Positions 27,984-38,640 of a stretch of DNA of 64,000 nt are shown piece by piece. Under the pieces are notes generated by a model that searched no databases, had not been told where the DNA came from, and saw only the letters and a program-made list of their open reading frames with translations. Within the stretch, counting starts at the first letter, position 1. The number at the start of each line of letters is the position of its first letter. The translations under genes and the position numbers were made by a program. This DNA comes from Andalucia godoyi (Eukaryota > Discoba > Jakobea > Jakobida > Andaluciidae), in NCBI GenBank assembly GCA_009859145.1, contig VRVR01000061.1:62001-126000 (forward strand), read 5' to 3'.

Positions 27984-29225
27984 ATGATTCGCTCTCGATC
28001 GCGCGTCACCCTTGCGACAACGACGTCGTCGATTGCGGGTTCTGCAGTGCTGATTTTCATTGCGCTGTCCTTTGTTTTCACTCTTGTTTTCGTTGCTTCG
28101 GGCCCTTCCTCGCTGTCGCCATCCGGTGTGATCAGTTCTTCTTTTTCGTCGTCGTCGTCGTCGTCGTCGTCGTCATCTTCTTCATCTGATGTCGCACACC
28201 CAACATTTGCGATGAGATCTCGGCTTCACGCTCGTGTTCCTTCTGACCGCCCAAAGCTCGCGGATCCTGCAAATTCATACAGCATTGCTGTTGTTTCGGA
28301 CCAGGATAAGAATTCGCGCGTCGGTACATCGCTGACATTCAAGTCAACGCTGCGCCTTGCGAATCTTCGGTTTTCGGACGACGCAAATGCAAATGAGGAT
28401 AAGGAGTCCGGAAACAAGTCTTCGTATTCCGTCGAATGGACGAAGGATATTGTTCTGGAGTCTACGCTGAATGAGAATGGACGTGGAATGGAACTCTCGG
28501 AATTGTGGACGATGGAAGATTCGCTGTATGCATGTGACGACAGGACCGGCATTGTGTACGAAATTCTGTTGAGTCAAGGCAGAGTCGTCCCGAGAGCAAT
28601 CCTTTCAGATGGTCCCGGAGATGTGACAAAGGGATTCAAGTGTGAATGGGCTGTTGTCATGGACGGAACCTCTGTGTACATTGGTTCAATGGGCAAGGAG
28701 TACACCACCGCCGATGGTGACACCATTCTGTCAGATTCTCCATTGTTTGTCAAGAAACTTGACCAGAATTTGTCTGTGCAGCACGTTCCCTGGAAGCATG
28801 TGTTTGACAGAATGCGAGCTGCATCGGGACACATGCATCCTTCGTATCTCTTGCATGAATCGGCTTGCTTCAATGACAAGACACGCCAATGGTACTTCTT
28901 CCCTCGCAGAGTTTCGGAAGAAAAATACGATGAGGTCCAGGATGCATTCCGAGCTGGTGATATTATGATCACTGCGGATGAGGAACTCCGTCAGTTTGAG
29001 GTCAAGAAGTTCCAGACAAACACGCAGAAGGGGCTTCGTGCGGTTTCTTCCTGCAAAGTTGTTCCAGGAAGATATGATGAGGTTGTTTTGCTCAAGTCTG
29101 AAGAGCAAGACGGTGAAGATGGCAACAAGGGATTCCTTTCTGTTATTCGTGCTTCGGACGGGCAAATCGTCATGGACGATGTGTTCGTTGGTTCTGAAAA
29201 ATACGAAGGAGTCGCCTTCTTGTAA
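27984..29225 (+). CDS. CANT1: Apyrase / calcium-activated nucleotidase (CANT1 family)
   Basis: This 413-residue type II membrane enzyme hydrolyses nucleoside di- or triphosphates (UDP, GDP) in the secretory pathway. A TM anchor lies near residues 14-44 (SAVLIFIALSFVFTLVFVAS), followed by a poly-Ser stem (TCG repeats at 28149-28178). The five-bladed propeller has the family motifs SIAVVSDQDKNSR, GRGMELSELWTMEDSLYACD, DRTGIVYEI, SDGPGDVTKGFKCEW and DGTSVYIGSMGKE, then LLHESACFND, WYFFPRRVSEEKYDE and EKYEGVAFL. All blades are present. The enzyme supports glycosylation by clearing UDP or GDP. A perfect hairpin follows 42 bases after the stop. Confidence 0.9.
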   Translation: MIRSRSRVTLATTTSSIAGSAVLIFIALSFVFTLVFVASGPSSLSPSGVISSSFSSSSSSSSSSSSSSDVAHPTFAMRSRLHARVPSDRPKLADPANSYSIAVVSDQDKNSRVGTSLTFKSTLRLANLRFSDDANANEDKESGNKSSYSVEWTKDIVLESTLNENGRGMELSELWTMEDSLYACDDRTGIVYEILLSQGRVVPRAILSDGPGDVTKGFKCEWAVVMDGTSVYIGSMGKEYTTADGDTILSDSPLFVKKLDQNLSVQHVPWKHVFDRMRAASGHMHPSYLLHESACFNDKTRQWYFFPRRVSEEKYDEVQDAFRAGDIMITADEELRQFEVKKFQTNTQKGLRAVSSCKVVPGRYDEVVLLKSEEQDGEDGNKGFLSVIRASDGQIVMDDVFVGSEKYEGVAFL

Positions 29226-29267
29226 GGAAGAACGCCTGGGTCTTCTTGGATCCCACAATCGCGAAGG

Positions 29268-29321
29268 ATGCAAGCTGTCACGATTCACAATGAGCGTCTT
29301 GTGAATCGTGACAGCTTGCAT
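29268..29321. repeat. Perfect 23-bp inverted repeat with 8-nt loop
   Basis: The arm 29268-29290 (ATGCAAGCTGTCACGATTCA, then CAA) is exactly complementary to 29299-29321, with loop TGAGCGTC. It lies just downstream of the apyrase stop codon and would form a stable stem in the 3' UTR. No second copy was seen in the window. Confidence 0.9.
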
Positions 29322-29456
29322 GACCCAATGATTGTCATGTACATTTGTTTTTGTTTTTGTTGCTGTTGTTGTAAAATTGTATTGCTGTGGATGTTTTTGA
29401 TGCACAACTACAGGATTCAGAAATGCACGAGAGAGAGAGAGATGGGTGCTAAGGCC

Positions 29457-30782
29457 TCAGGGCGCGAAAGGTCGCCTTCCATCGGGAGTCACGACCGTTG
29501 AGTGTCGTCCTTCACACAAAGAGGCAGACCACTCAACGTTGGATGGAGACTGAGTTGCATGCAGCAAATGTCGCAACTCAGTGAACGGCCGCTTTGCAAA
29601 GGATGAAGACGATGGCGACCCATCGCGACTGGAGCCAGACACTATCGACGATGAATACGAATCCGAGAGCGAACCCTGCGATCCCACGACTGGACTTTTT
29701 TTGAGCCTGAACTGTGCAACCTTGTGGTCAACTTCATTGAAGTCGTGCTGCTGACTTGACACACTGGCTGGAGTTGAATACGCCTGCGACCGAGTCGCAG
29801 AAGACGGTCGCTTTCTCAGAGGTGACGGAGACAGAACAGGTTGGGCAGGGGTTGTGCGCGCAGGCTTCGGGCTGTGCTCTCTCCTGGGATGCGACACGGA
29901 GTGTGGCTGAGTATGGGAGGAGGAACCCCGAGAAACGCCTTGTTTTGAAGCAGTGTAGCGTGTGTCATTTCGGAACTGAGGAGAATCTGGCTTGTGCAGC
30001 GGAGAAGATGGTTCATTCGTTTTCCCTTGTTTGATCGCCACCAGCGGACGCGGGTCTCCTCGAGCCTTGCGAAATTCCGCAAGAAGCGACCACTCGTCCT
30101 CCGTCACCTCAATCAACCGCATCTTTTCTACCTTTGATGGCGGGGGTGTTCGGAAAAGAGAGTTCGAAGAAGCGCTTTTCAACGGCTTGCGATCCTGTCC
30201 ACTGTCCACTGGGAATGCAGGTGCAAGCACCGGCGAGCCGGGCTCAACGCTACCGGACGTGCCTTGAACTTTTGGCGAAGAAGATTGTGGAACATTCTGA
30301 TGCAGTGATGATGACGCTGTTTGCGTTTGCGGCTGTTGCTGAAGTGCCGACAGGTTCAGGTGAAACGGTCTCTTTTGTGCAGAACTGAGGGCCTTTCCAG
30401 AAGCTTGTTCCGAGTTTTCCATGATAATCGTGGATGAAAACGACGGAAATGGAGCTCCAGCAGTAGGATTTCGTTGCGATACAGGTTGCTTACCATGGTC
30501 CTGTTGCAGCTGCAGCAGCTGTTGCTGTTGTTGCTCAGGAGTGCTGCGCTGATCAACCACAGAGGGAGTGGAGAACGATGACGATGTCGACGAAGATGCT
30601 GCCGGGTGCGAAATCGAGTCCAGGCGCTGTTCCATGGCCTCCAACTTGCGTTGCCAGTCCACTAGTGACAGCTCAATTTCCGAAAGTCGCAAGTGCTCGG
30701 TGGCTGACGCAGCGCGTCCAGGAGTCGAATGCGACAGAAGGTCCAGGAATTCATCGGTGGAAGCAAGAGACGAAACACTCAT
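29457..30782 (-). CDS. Uncharacterised Ser/Gln/Pro-rich protein, 441 aa
   Basis: The start MSVSSLASTDEFLDLL at 30782 is the first ATG in a frame that stays open further up. The first 70 residues include a coiled coil (RLSEIELSLVDWQRKLEAME). Then come poly-Gln (QQQQQLLQLQQ) and long Ser/Pro/Arg-rich disordered stretches, with a short acidic patch (VEKMRLIEVTEDEWSLLAEF) that may be a conserved helix near residue 225. No domain is recognised. The low complexity makes coding status less certain than for its neighbours, but 442 codons without a stop argue for a real gene. Confidence 0.65.
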   Translation of the reverse strand: MSVSSLASTDEFLDLLSHSTPGRAASATEHLRLSEIELSLVDWQRKLEAMEQRLDSISHPAASSSTSSSFSTPSVVDQRSTPEQQQQQLLQLQQDHGKQPVSQRNPTAGAPFPSFSSTIIMENSEQASGKALSSAQKRPFHLNLSALQQQPQTQTASSSLHQNVPQSSSPKVQGTSGSVEPGSPVLAPAFPVDSGQDRKPLKSASSNSLFRTPPPSKVEKMRLIEVTEDEWSLLAEFRKARGDPRPLVAIKQGKTNEPSSPLHKPDSPQFRNDTRYTASKQGVSRGSSSHTQPHSVSHPRREHSPKPARTTPAQPVLSPSPLRKRPSSATRSQAYSTPASVSSQQHDFNEVDHKVAQFRLKKSPVVGSQGSLSDSYSSSIVSGSSRDGSPSSSSFAKRPFTELRHLLHATQSPSNVEWSASLCEGRHSTVVTPDGRRPFAP

Positions 30783-30895
30783 TCGTCGTGGGCAGTACAC
30801 TGGCAAACTACCTGGCTTTCTCCCTTCCTGATGAAGCAACTCAACTCGGCGACTCTTGGACCACCACGGCTTTCTGCACAATCAATTAAATCACG

Positions 30896-30932
<37 letters not shown>

Positions 30933-33868
30933 CAGAATGCACAAAGACTGCCAATCGCGGACTGTGTTGCTCTCTCGGTTCGGACTTCTGAGAAGTGCAA
31001 CTTCGCAAGCTGCCCGTACCGGCAGCAGCTTTTTGAACTGTTCTTATTGTGTTTTATTTCGTTTTCATCGTTTGGACAAGATGGTTTGAAAACCCTAGCG
31101 CGCGAAGGGGGGTTTTCCCCCATCCGGTTAGAACTAAATAAAAATGAGGGCTCCCTCTCTTCCACGATTTCGCGGTTTAGTTGTTTCTTATTATTTTCGC
31201 TTTGATTTGGGTTATTCGTTGTCGTCCACAATTTGTTGAAAGCTGCAGTGTATCCGTACTCCGTTTTTCCAGCAACTCTGCAAATAGCGCCCAACTTTCA
31301 CGAGCTTTATGCGCGAACGATGATGCCGTATATTGCTCCAGAAGATTGAAATGTCTAACACGGTGTGTCGTGGCCAACGCCGAACTGCCCCAGCAGCCAG
31401 TTTTTCAATTTTTTTATTTGGCATATTTGGCGTATCTGGCAAATCTGGCAAAAAGTGTTTGGTCCAAAGAAAAGTCTTTCTTCTGACTTCCCCGGCCAGT
31501 TTTCCAGCGACGGTCTTCCCACCATGGTGCCCCCGCATTGATCACGCAGCAATGGTTGTCGAACTTTGGGTTTCCTGGTAACGTATTCAGCGATAGTACT
31601 TTCGCTGTTTGAGAGCAAGGCCTATTCCGTCCAAGAACGGAATTTTGGAGAAGGTTTTCTGCATCGAGGTCGCCAACGTATGATCGTGGATGTCCATTCT
31701 CGGCCGGCTGTCTCTTCCGCTATATGTGGAATTAGTCGAGCGCATATCCGCAGAGCATGTGCGACCTTATGAACTGCGCATTTTGAAACTATTTCTTGGC
31801 AACTGAGTCTTCTTTGGTCATAAATACTCGAATTGTATTCAAGCAATGAGTAAACATCCGCCTTATTGGCTTGCCGGAATGGACGTTGATTCTAAGCTTG
31901 ACGTTATTTGACCAACACGCATTGCGCACCACAATACTTCGTATGAACATGTGATTCATGAAGTACTGAAATAATTTCCAGTCCACACAGAAACGACACC
32001 AAATTGCGTAATGCCTTCCGTACACAAGAGACCAGAAAATGAAGTGTAGCTGTGCCGCGGAATGGCAGATGCATCGACGACGAATATCTGAACGTTATCT
32101 AGCATGCTGGTTCGAGTATCTGCGTTCGCTCTGCTACGTAAATTCAACAAACGTCGTCAACCGCGGTCGCCGGAAAAAACAGGCTGTTGTAGTGTTAATC
32201 CGTTATTTCTGACGCGGCAAACGGCAGAGAACATAGTGAACTGTCTACCATTTCAAAAGAGCCATGCAGAGAAATCCCCCCGTGAGATGGAGTTCTTCTC
32301 TTTCGCAATTCCTGTTTCGGTTTGCAGAGCAAGAGATGTTGAGCGACATTGGAAAAACACGACAAGTTCGTCGGTTTTCTTGATCTTTGTTGCATATTAG
32401 ACAGTTTTACAGAAACGTTGTCAAGCTCGCGTTTTTGAGCACACGTCCGACGCTCGGTTCCACGTAACCAAGCCTAGTCCTTCGGTGCCACGGGAACCCC
32501 TGGTGCACCCTTTGGTGTCCGTGAAACGTGTCGGGTGGGAGCGGGAAAAGGCGGTAGAGGTGGGGTTTTTTGTTCAGTGAGTGTAGTAAAACTAATCTTA
32601 TTATTGTTGCGATAAAGAGTAACAAATGCAGACTGCGTTGCAGAACAAATCCATAATCTTCGTATTAGAAGCTAGAATATTAGCACATCGTGTATGTTCT
32701 GCCGCTTTGAAGAGGGTCTTTCAATGTGGATTTGTTTGCGCGCAGTGCCACCTCGATGCTGCCCATACCCCTATCCTCCCACAACCAAACTCCTATGGAT
32801 TGTCCATCTTGTCGCTTCTTGTGGTGATCGAAAGGACTTTTTCTCGAATTCATTCAGTCCCAATCGCGCCGATCCTTCAAATGATTGCGGTATTTGAACG
32901 GATAGTTTGGGGATCAAGAGGAAGGCACACCGTGGAAGGAGATCGTTCAATTTGTTGTGCATGGTTTGCAATGGCGTGGCAACGCGTGTTCGCTGGCCTC
33001 AGCATCAACATTTTGAGCCATTCGGAGCGATGAATTTCTTCCGGTTGTGATGGCGCCCTCTAGTATTTGACGAGCATGATTTGTAGTGATGATTGAACGG
33101 GAGCTCATCCCGCACAATCTATTCTCAAGTTGCACAGAGTGAGCTGCCAAGTATTGGTAAAAAAACGTGCTGCAACGATTGTCTGGGATCTTAAATGGAA
33201 AGAGGAGACTTGGAAGGATGTACACTCAGCTGCAGACCTCTTGTTGCACGAGACTTTGCGTGAAATTCCTTTCTGAACAACTTGTTTTCAGGCTGAAGGA
33301 GCATTGAAATTGCGATGGATTCTGCTCGAGGCCTGCTGACTTTTGGTTGGGATGCCCGATGTTCGCAAAACGACATTCCCAACTCCTTTTATCAAACTGT
33401 ACACCATAATACAAACAAACCAGAACTGTACGAGGAGCTATCACCAACATTCAACAGGTCTTTTTCCCCGTCTGTGTGTTCGCTACATCGTTTGTCGTTG
33501 GAATTCACAGTGTCCACGCCACGTTCGAGTCGTCGGAGATGGGCACGGTTGACGCTTGCTTTTCGCCTTCGAGTTCGGTTCTGATACAGAAGTTTGTTCA
33601 CATTTTAAGACTGCTTTCACAAACAAACGACCATCGCGCAAACAATCAATTTTACCAGGAAAACAAGTCTTGGGACGCAGTTTGCCAGGAACTGGGGCCC
33701 TCACACGTCCCCACTTGACTGGAGAATCAACTCAACCCCGTCACAATCCGTCAGGAAATCCGTCACAACAGTCCGTTCAGACGGGACTCACGCAACCACA
33801 TATCCCAAAACTGTTCCTCCAATCGTCCTAAATTTCTTTCGTTTTAATTAAATACTCTGCAAAAAGAA
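30783..33868. other. 3-kb gene-free region
   Basis: It contains a (TA)n tract at 30898-30928 and a short G6-TTTT-C5 hairpin at 31107-31121. Many short frames on both strands lack any family signature. Some parts (around 32900-33200) have a vaguely codon-like texture that I could not match to a known transposase or other family. Nothing is supported as a gene. Confidence 0.4.
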
Positions 33869-36800
33869 ATGCATACCACTGACTTTTGGACGTCTGTCCC
33901 GTATACTTTGCCGGTCATTGCGATCGCCGGAGAAGTTTTGACCGGCAAGTCCACGCTTCTCAATGCTCTTTTCGCGAATCCGCTGTCGGATATGAAGATG
34001 CGCAGCACAACGATGGGCGCCCGTCATGCACCGTGAAGACAGATCCACCCATTTCCTGCCAGCGGATCTTGAAAACATTTATGCTGCAGTTCCGCGTTCC
34101 GCCGATTTATAATTTCGAGGGTCACTGTACCGACGCCGGCTCGAGCGCCGACCCAGAATATTCGTTCATCGATCTTCCGGGGCTTAATGACCGCGAGACG
34201 GATGCCCAGGTCCGCGAGTGGATGCGTTCGTCGTTCATGCATTTCAATTGCGTCGTTTTCCTCACGGACTTGTTCAACCGGAATTCGGAGCGGCTCTTGC
34301 TTGAAGAGATTCTGCAGTTGATTCGCGACGTGGAAGACAAGTACGGCAAGCATCGCGGTGGTGTGTGTCTTGAGCAAGTTCGACGACGACTCCGAGGAGC
34401 GCATGGAACTGTTTGCGGAAGTTGAGCGCTCCATGCGGTCCATGGTCGCCGACTGGGACGAGCGGGTTGAGAACAACCTTCTTCGATTCGTTCGTCTCAG
34501 TGCGCAGAAAGCGTATCTCGTGCGGACGGCGCAGTGTCGACCTTCCAGCGTCCTGCAGATGACGCACAGAGCTTCGAAGCCGGTTGGGTGGCGCTGATGG
34601 GGAGGAGTTGCTGCGTGCGTCGTACTGGTCGGAGTTTGCGTCTGCATTCCACGATGTCCTGTTGGCACCGCTCATGCGTGTCTTGGGAGACGGTATTGTG
34701 TCGATTGTGCGCTCTTTTGAGACGTCCCTGTCGTCTGTGGCAAAGGATGATACCGCAGCGTGTCGCGCAAAGTGGGATGCACTCTGGACCAAGGTGGTGG
34801 ATGCGCTGCAATCGGTGACTCGATTGGACCCCAACTTTTGTGCCCCTGCATGCCCGCTTGCCGATTTGTTTTCCAAGTGGGCTCGATCGTGCATGATGTG
34901 CGCGCAAGATCTCGATTCCGTCCACAATGTTCTTGCTGAATTGTGGCCATTCCTATCGTCGTCGCACAAGGACGCGATTGTGACATTCCTGAAGCTTGAC
35001 GTGCACCAAACGTGCACACGGCTCTTGGTCGAATCGCCCGTGGACACCGCACGCACGTGTTTCCTGCATGTCGCGCATTTCTGGCGCGCGGTTTCGTCTG
35101 TCGTTTCTGTCGACATGGCGCTGGCTACAGACCTCTTTCCGGAATCGCTGCTGATGTGGGTCCGGAAAGTCACTTCCAAGCAGTTTGCCGCTGCGTGGTT
35201 TGACCACGGGCTTGAAGACGTATGCCTCGAATGGTCGTCGGCGTTCTTGCCGCACGATCGCATCCAAATATCCATGCTGAAGATCCAGCAACTGTCGCTG
35301 CGCACGGACTTCGTTCTCAGTCTCAAGAAATTCTTGCACATGCACCCCGCGCTCCTTGCCACCCACGACCATTTCCTGGCGGCCATGGAACTAGCGGTTC
35401 GACAGGAAGGGCCCGTTGTGGAACTTATCCGTTTTCCAATTTCAATCGAAACTCTTACAATGGGAAATGCAATTTCTCGAAACAAGCGCCGGCGAGTTTC
35501 CTAATGCCGTTGATCGCTCGACCGGATCTGCAGTCGTGATTCCAGACCCATCCTCACACGAACTCTCGGAGTTACGACTCCGACGTGATCGTTTGGAACG
35601 GAACAATCCCCCAACATCCGTTTATTTGGAGTATTTTCCTGTATTTCTCACGAAAGAACTGTTGACTCAAGATCGTCTCTTGCTTCAGAAAATCGCTGCG
35701 GATGTCGGTCAGTCATCAGAAATGCAAAAACAATATTTGGATTACGTTCTTGCCTCCCACTACAACTCTGCACTTGCGATCGTAGCGGCCAATGCCATCA
35801 GTGTCCTGAATTGCCTTCCAACGTTTTCCTTCAGCGGTCTGGACTTGCATGGTATTCGAGTCCCTCGAGCTGATCTTTCGGGTGCACTATTGTATTCTGT
35901 TGACTTCACAGGAGCGGATTTAAGTGGTGTTTCGTTTCTTTCTTCATGTTTAGGACAGGCGAATTTGCGAAATGCTAATCTCGAGAATGCCGAATTTGCA
36001 GATACGCTGTTCAAGATTCAGAACTAACTTCGCCATGAGCATGGATGGGAGGCTGATGATTGCGGGCGGTTATGACAATCTCGTGAAGGTCTGCATTGCG
36101 ACGGCGGGTGAAAGTGTGCGCAAGTTGGAAGGACATTCGCGCTATGTGAGCAGTGTCGCAATCAGCTCCGACATGGCATGCATCTTTTCAGGCAGTGATG
36201 ACAAAACTGTTCGAATCTGGTGCGCTAAAACTTACGAATGCCTTCGGGTATTGACAGAGCATGATCATTACGTAACATGCCTGGTGGAGAGTGCGGATAA
36301 TCAGTTGGTTTATTCCGGTAGCTATGACGCAACTGTTCGGATATGGGTTTCACGAAGTGGTGAATGTCTTTTTGTATTGCGAGGTCATACGTCCCCAGTA
36401 ACGACTGTTGCTGTGAGTCCAGATGCGCTATCTGTTTACTCAGGAAGCAAAGATCACACAGTTCGAATGTGGTGTGGGGAAGACCGGGGTGTTCATACGA
36501 ATGTTTGAAGGGCATACGAATGAAGTGACCACAATTGTGGTATCTCTAGACGGGATGCATATGTTTCCCGCTAGCAGCGACAAAACGGTGCGTATTTGGA
36601 ATCCCAAAACTGGTGCGTGTGTACGAATACTCACAGGACACACGAGTCCTGTGACGAGTATTGCGTTGAGTGCCGACGGCAAACTTGTCTATACGGGAGG
36701 CTATGAAAGTACGGTACGTGGGTGGAGCAGAGCCACAGGTGAACGTGTCCGTTTGGTGGACGATCAAATAAGCAGTTCAAGTGTCACTTTGAAATCTGAT

Positions 36801-37159
36801 GGAAAATATTTGCGGTCCCACTACAGGACATGGCATCCTCAAACTACGGAGTGTGTGCCAGTGTTGAAAGGATCCGCGAATTCAGTGAGTGTCGTGTCCT
36901 CCAAGGGCATGAGAATGGTGTTCGCAGTGTTGCAATGAGTGTTGACGGAGAATACATTTTCTCAGGCGGGGACGATGGTACTGTGCGTGTGTGGCTTGCG
37001 AAGAATGGTGATTCACTGGAGATTCAGCATGTGAAATCTCAGTACCCTGCCTCCATACGAAGTGCACCAACTGTTGGAGCCTTTACTGAAGAGCGTAGTA
37101 TATACATTCGATGCAAGGCTGCGCGCCAGATGCTGACGTGGGGCCACTACGATTCGTAG
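33869..37159 (+). pseudogene. Broken GTPase - pentapeptide - WD40 gene
   Basis: Adjoining frames give one colinear multidomain protein. First is a P-loop GTPase: G1 in IAGEVLTGKSTLLNALF (about 33915-33980), a Thr-rich switch RSTTM, G3 in YSFIDLPGLNDRE (about 34160-34200) and G4-like VVCVLSKFDDD (about 34355-34390). A long helical region follows to about 35480. Next are pentapeptide repeats (about 35830-36010: ADLSGALLYSVDFTGADLSG, ANLRNANLENAEF). About eight WD40 repeats finish it (36040-37050; for example SGSDDKTVRIW, SGSYDATVRIW, SSDKTVRIW). The reading frame changes at least seven times, near 34030, 34100-34350, 34590, 35490, 36020, 36475 and 36890. Frame stops lie at most breaks and no GT-AG introns explain them. 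The family resembles signalling or NLR-like NTPase-WD40 proteins and dynamin-like GTPases; the exact subfamily is unknown. Confidence 0.75.
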
Positions 37160-37453
37160 GACTGATTGTCATGCAGCGTTGCAATGGATGCAGTATATCG
37201 CAGGCGGTAGTAGTGGCGTCCGTGGAAGTTGCGCTCATTGCTGGGGAGCGCCGAACAACGCACAGACACAAATGCATCTCGTCACTCGCGAGTCGTGTAC
37301 CAGGCGCTCCATTCCATGTTACTGTAAGAAAGTTCATTCAGTACACATGCTTCATAAAAAATTACATTCAAGCACACAGATCTCCAAGCGTTCAATTCAG
37401 TTCCAACTCCTAACTCCAAAGCAAGGCAAGCCACTCCATCCCCGTCGCCGTCA

Positions 37454-38077
37454 TCATCTCTTTGGGCTGGATGACTGTTGTTGCACCAGATTATTGATGG
37501 TGCTGCTGCTGTTGTTGTTGTTGTTCATCGGCGGCTGAATGGACTGCGAAAGGCGAGTTGCCAATCCCTCGATTTCATTATCAATCTCGTCGATCTCAAG
37601 TCCCAGCAGTTGCTCCTCTTCTCGTGCATCCAGCAACTCGAGTGCCTCTTTCAAATCGTGTTTAACCTCTGTAATTTGCTCTCGAAGCTGGACGTTTTCG
37701 CGAAACAGGGCGTCTCTGTCAGATTTCAAGGCTTCTATCTGAGTTTGTGCAGCCGCAAGCACCGACTCGAGATCTTCAATTCTTTCTTGTGCACCTCGCG
37801 AGTGCTCTCTCGCCTTTTCAATCACGGATCGGTACTTTGGAATGACACTCGACTTTAATCTCTCATACTCGTGTTTGTAATCGATTGCACCATGCAGCGT
37901 ATGAACCGATAGCTCGGCAAGAGTGTCGTGTTGACTCTGGACCTGACTCTGACTCTGACTCTGACTCTGAACCTGACACTGACACTGCATGTGGGGATGG
38001 CTGCAAGTACTGCGATGAGTTCTCGGCACAGGCCGAACTGTGCCGCTCTTTGCCGGCGCCGTTTTCTGACTACTCAT
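37454..38077 (-). CDS. Coiled-coil protein, 207 aa, unknown
   Basis: The first ATG of the frame is at 38077 (MSSQKTAPAK). An N-terminal Cys/His/Gln/Ser-rich part has a (QS)n tract (TCAGAG-type repeats at about 37935-37975). A continuous coiled coil occupies roughly residues 65-175 (YERLKSSVIPKYRSVIEKAR, then LESVLAAAQTQIEALKSDRD and LREQITEVKHDLKEALELLD). The tail has poly-Asn and Gln/Ser. It has no catalytic motif. It may be a cytoskeletal or scaffold protein. Not recognised. Confidence 0.7.
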   Translation of the reverse strand: MSSQKTAPAKSGTVRPVPRTHRSTCSHPHMQCQCQVQSQSQSQSQVQSQHDTLAELSVHTLHGAIDYKHEYERLKSSVIPKYRSVIEKAREHSRGAQERIEDLESVLAAAQTQIEALKSDRDALFRENVQLREQITEVKHDLKEALELLDAREEEQLLGLEIDEIDNEIEGLATRLSQSIQPPMNNNNNSSSTINNLVQQQSSSPKR

Positions 38078-38640
38078 GGTTCGCAATGCAATCCCCTGCG
38101 ACTTACTTTACCGACACACAGAAACACTCCCCCCGCCACCGTTTGTCTGACAGAGTGAAGAAGAACTCGCCGAGGGAATGGCTGAACGCGCCAAAATGAT
38201 CTTCAGGCTCGTTTCGTCTTTGCTGCACATGCATCACTTGATACACAGATTTCCCGCCAAAGCAGCTTTGCGAACGTCCTTGTACGTTCGAGTGCATACA
38301 ATAAACCATTCGAATTAAGGGTTTCCAGCAGTTTCGAGTCCACTGTTTGCTCGAGGAGGCAAGTATGGATTGGTTCCAGCAGGCAAATAGAAAGAACACA
38401 AAATGCAGAGATCGTGAAGCCTGCACCTTTCCCGTTCCTTTTTTAGTTACATCCTCCTTTCTCTCTCTCTCTCTTCCTCTCTCTAGAACATCTTCAGCAT
38501 TACATACACTTCAATTCCTTTTCCAGCAACACCCCCTTCTCCACCATATCTGGATTTAGTTACCAAGTCATTCACTGCTTAAAAGAATACCTTCATTTCG
38601 CATTTATCGAATCTCTGCTCTCGCGCGTACTTTCTCAACC
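38078..38640. other. Divergent intergenic region
   Basis: It lies between the coiled-coil gene and the LEA-like gene. It contains a (CT)n-rich patch at about 38459-38485 and no gene. Confidence 0.4.

Noticed and set aside
32900-33250. Possible Tc1/mariner transposase remnant
   Set aside because: No DDE/D signature or conserved block could be found in any frame.
34274-35485. 403-codon minus-strand frame over the GTPase-WD40 gene
   Set aside because: Arg/Ser-rich shadow; the plus strand has clear domain motifs.
33869-37159. Introns as the cause of the frame changes
   Set aside because: No GT-AG pairs with suitable phase at the breaks, and domains continue without missing residues at several of them.
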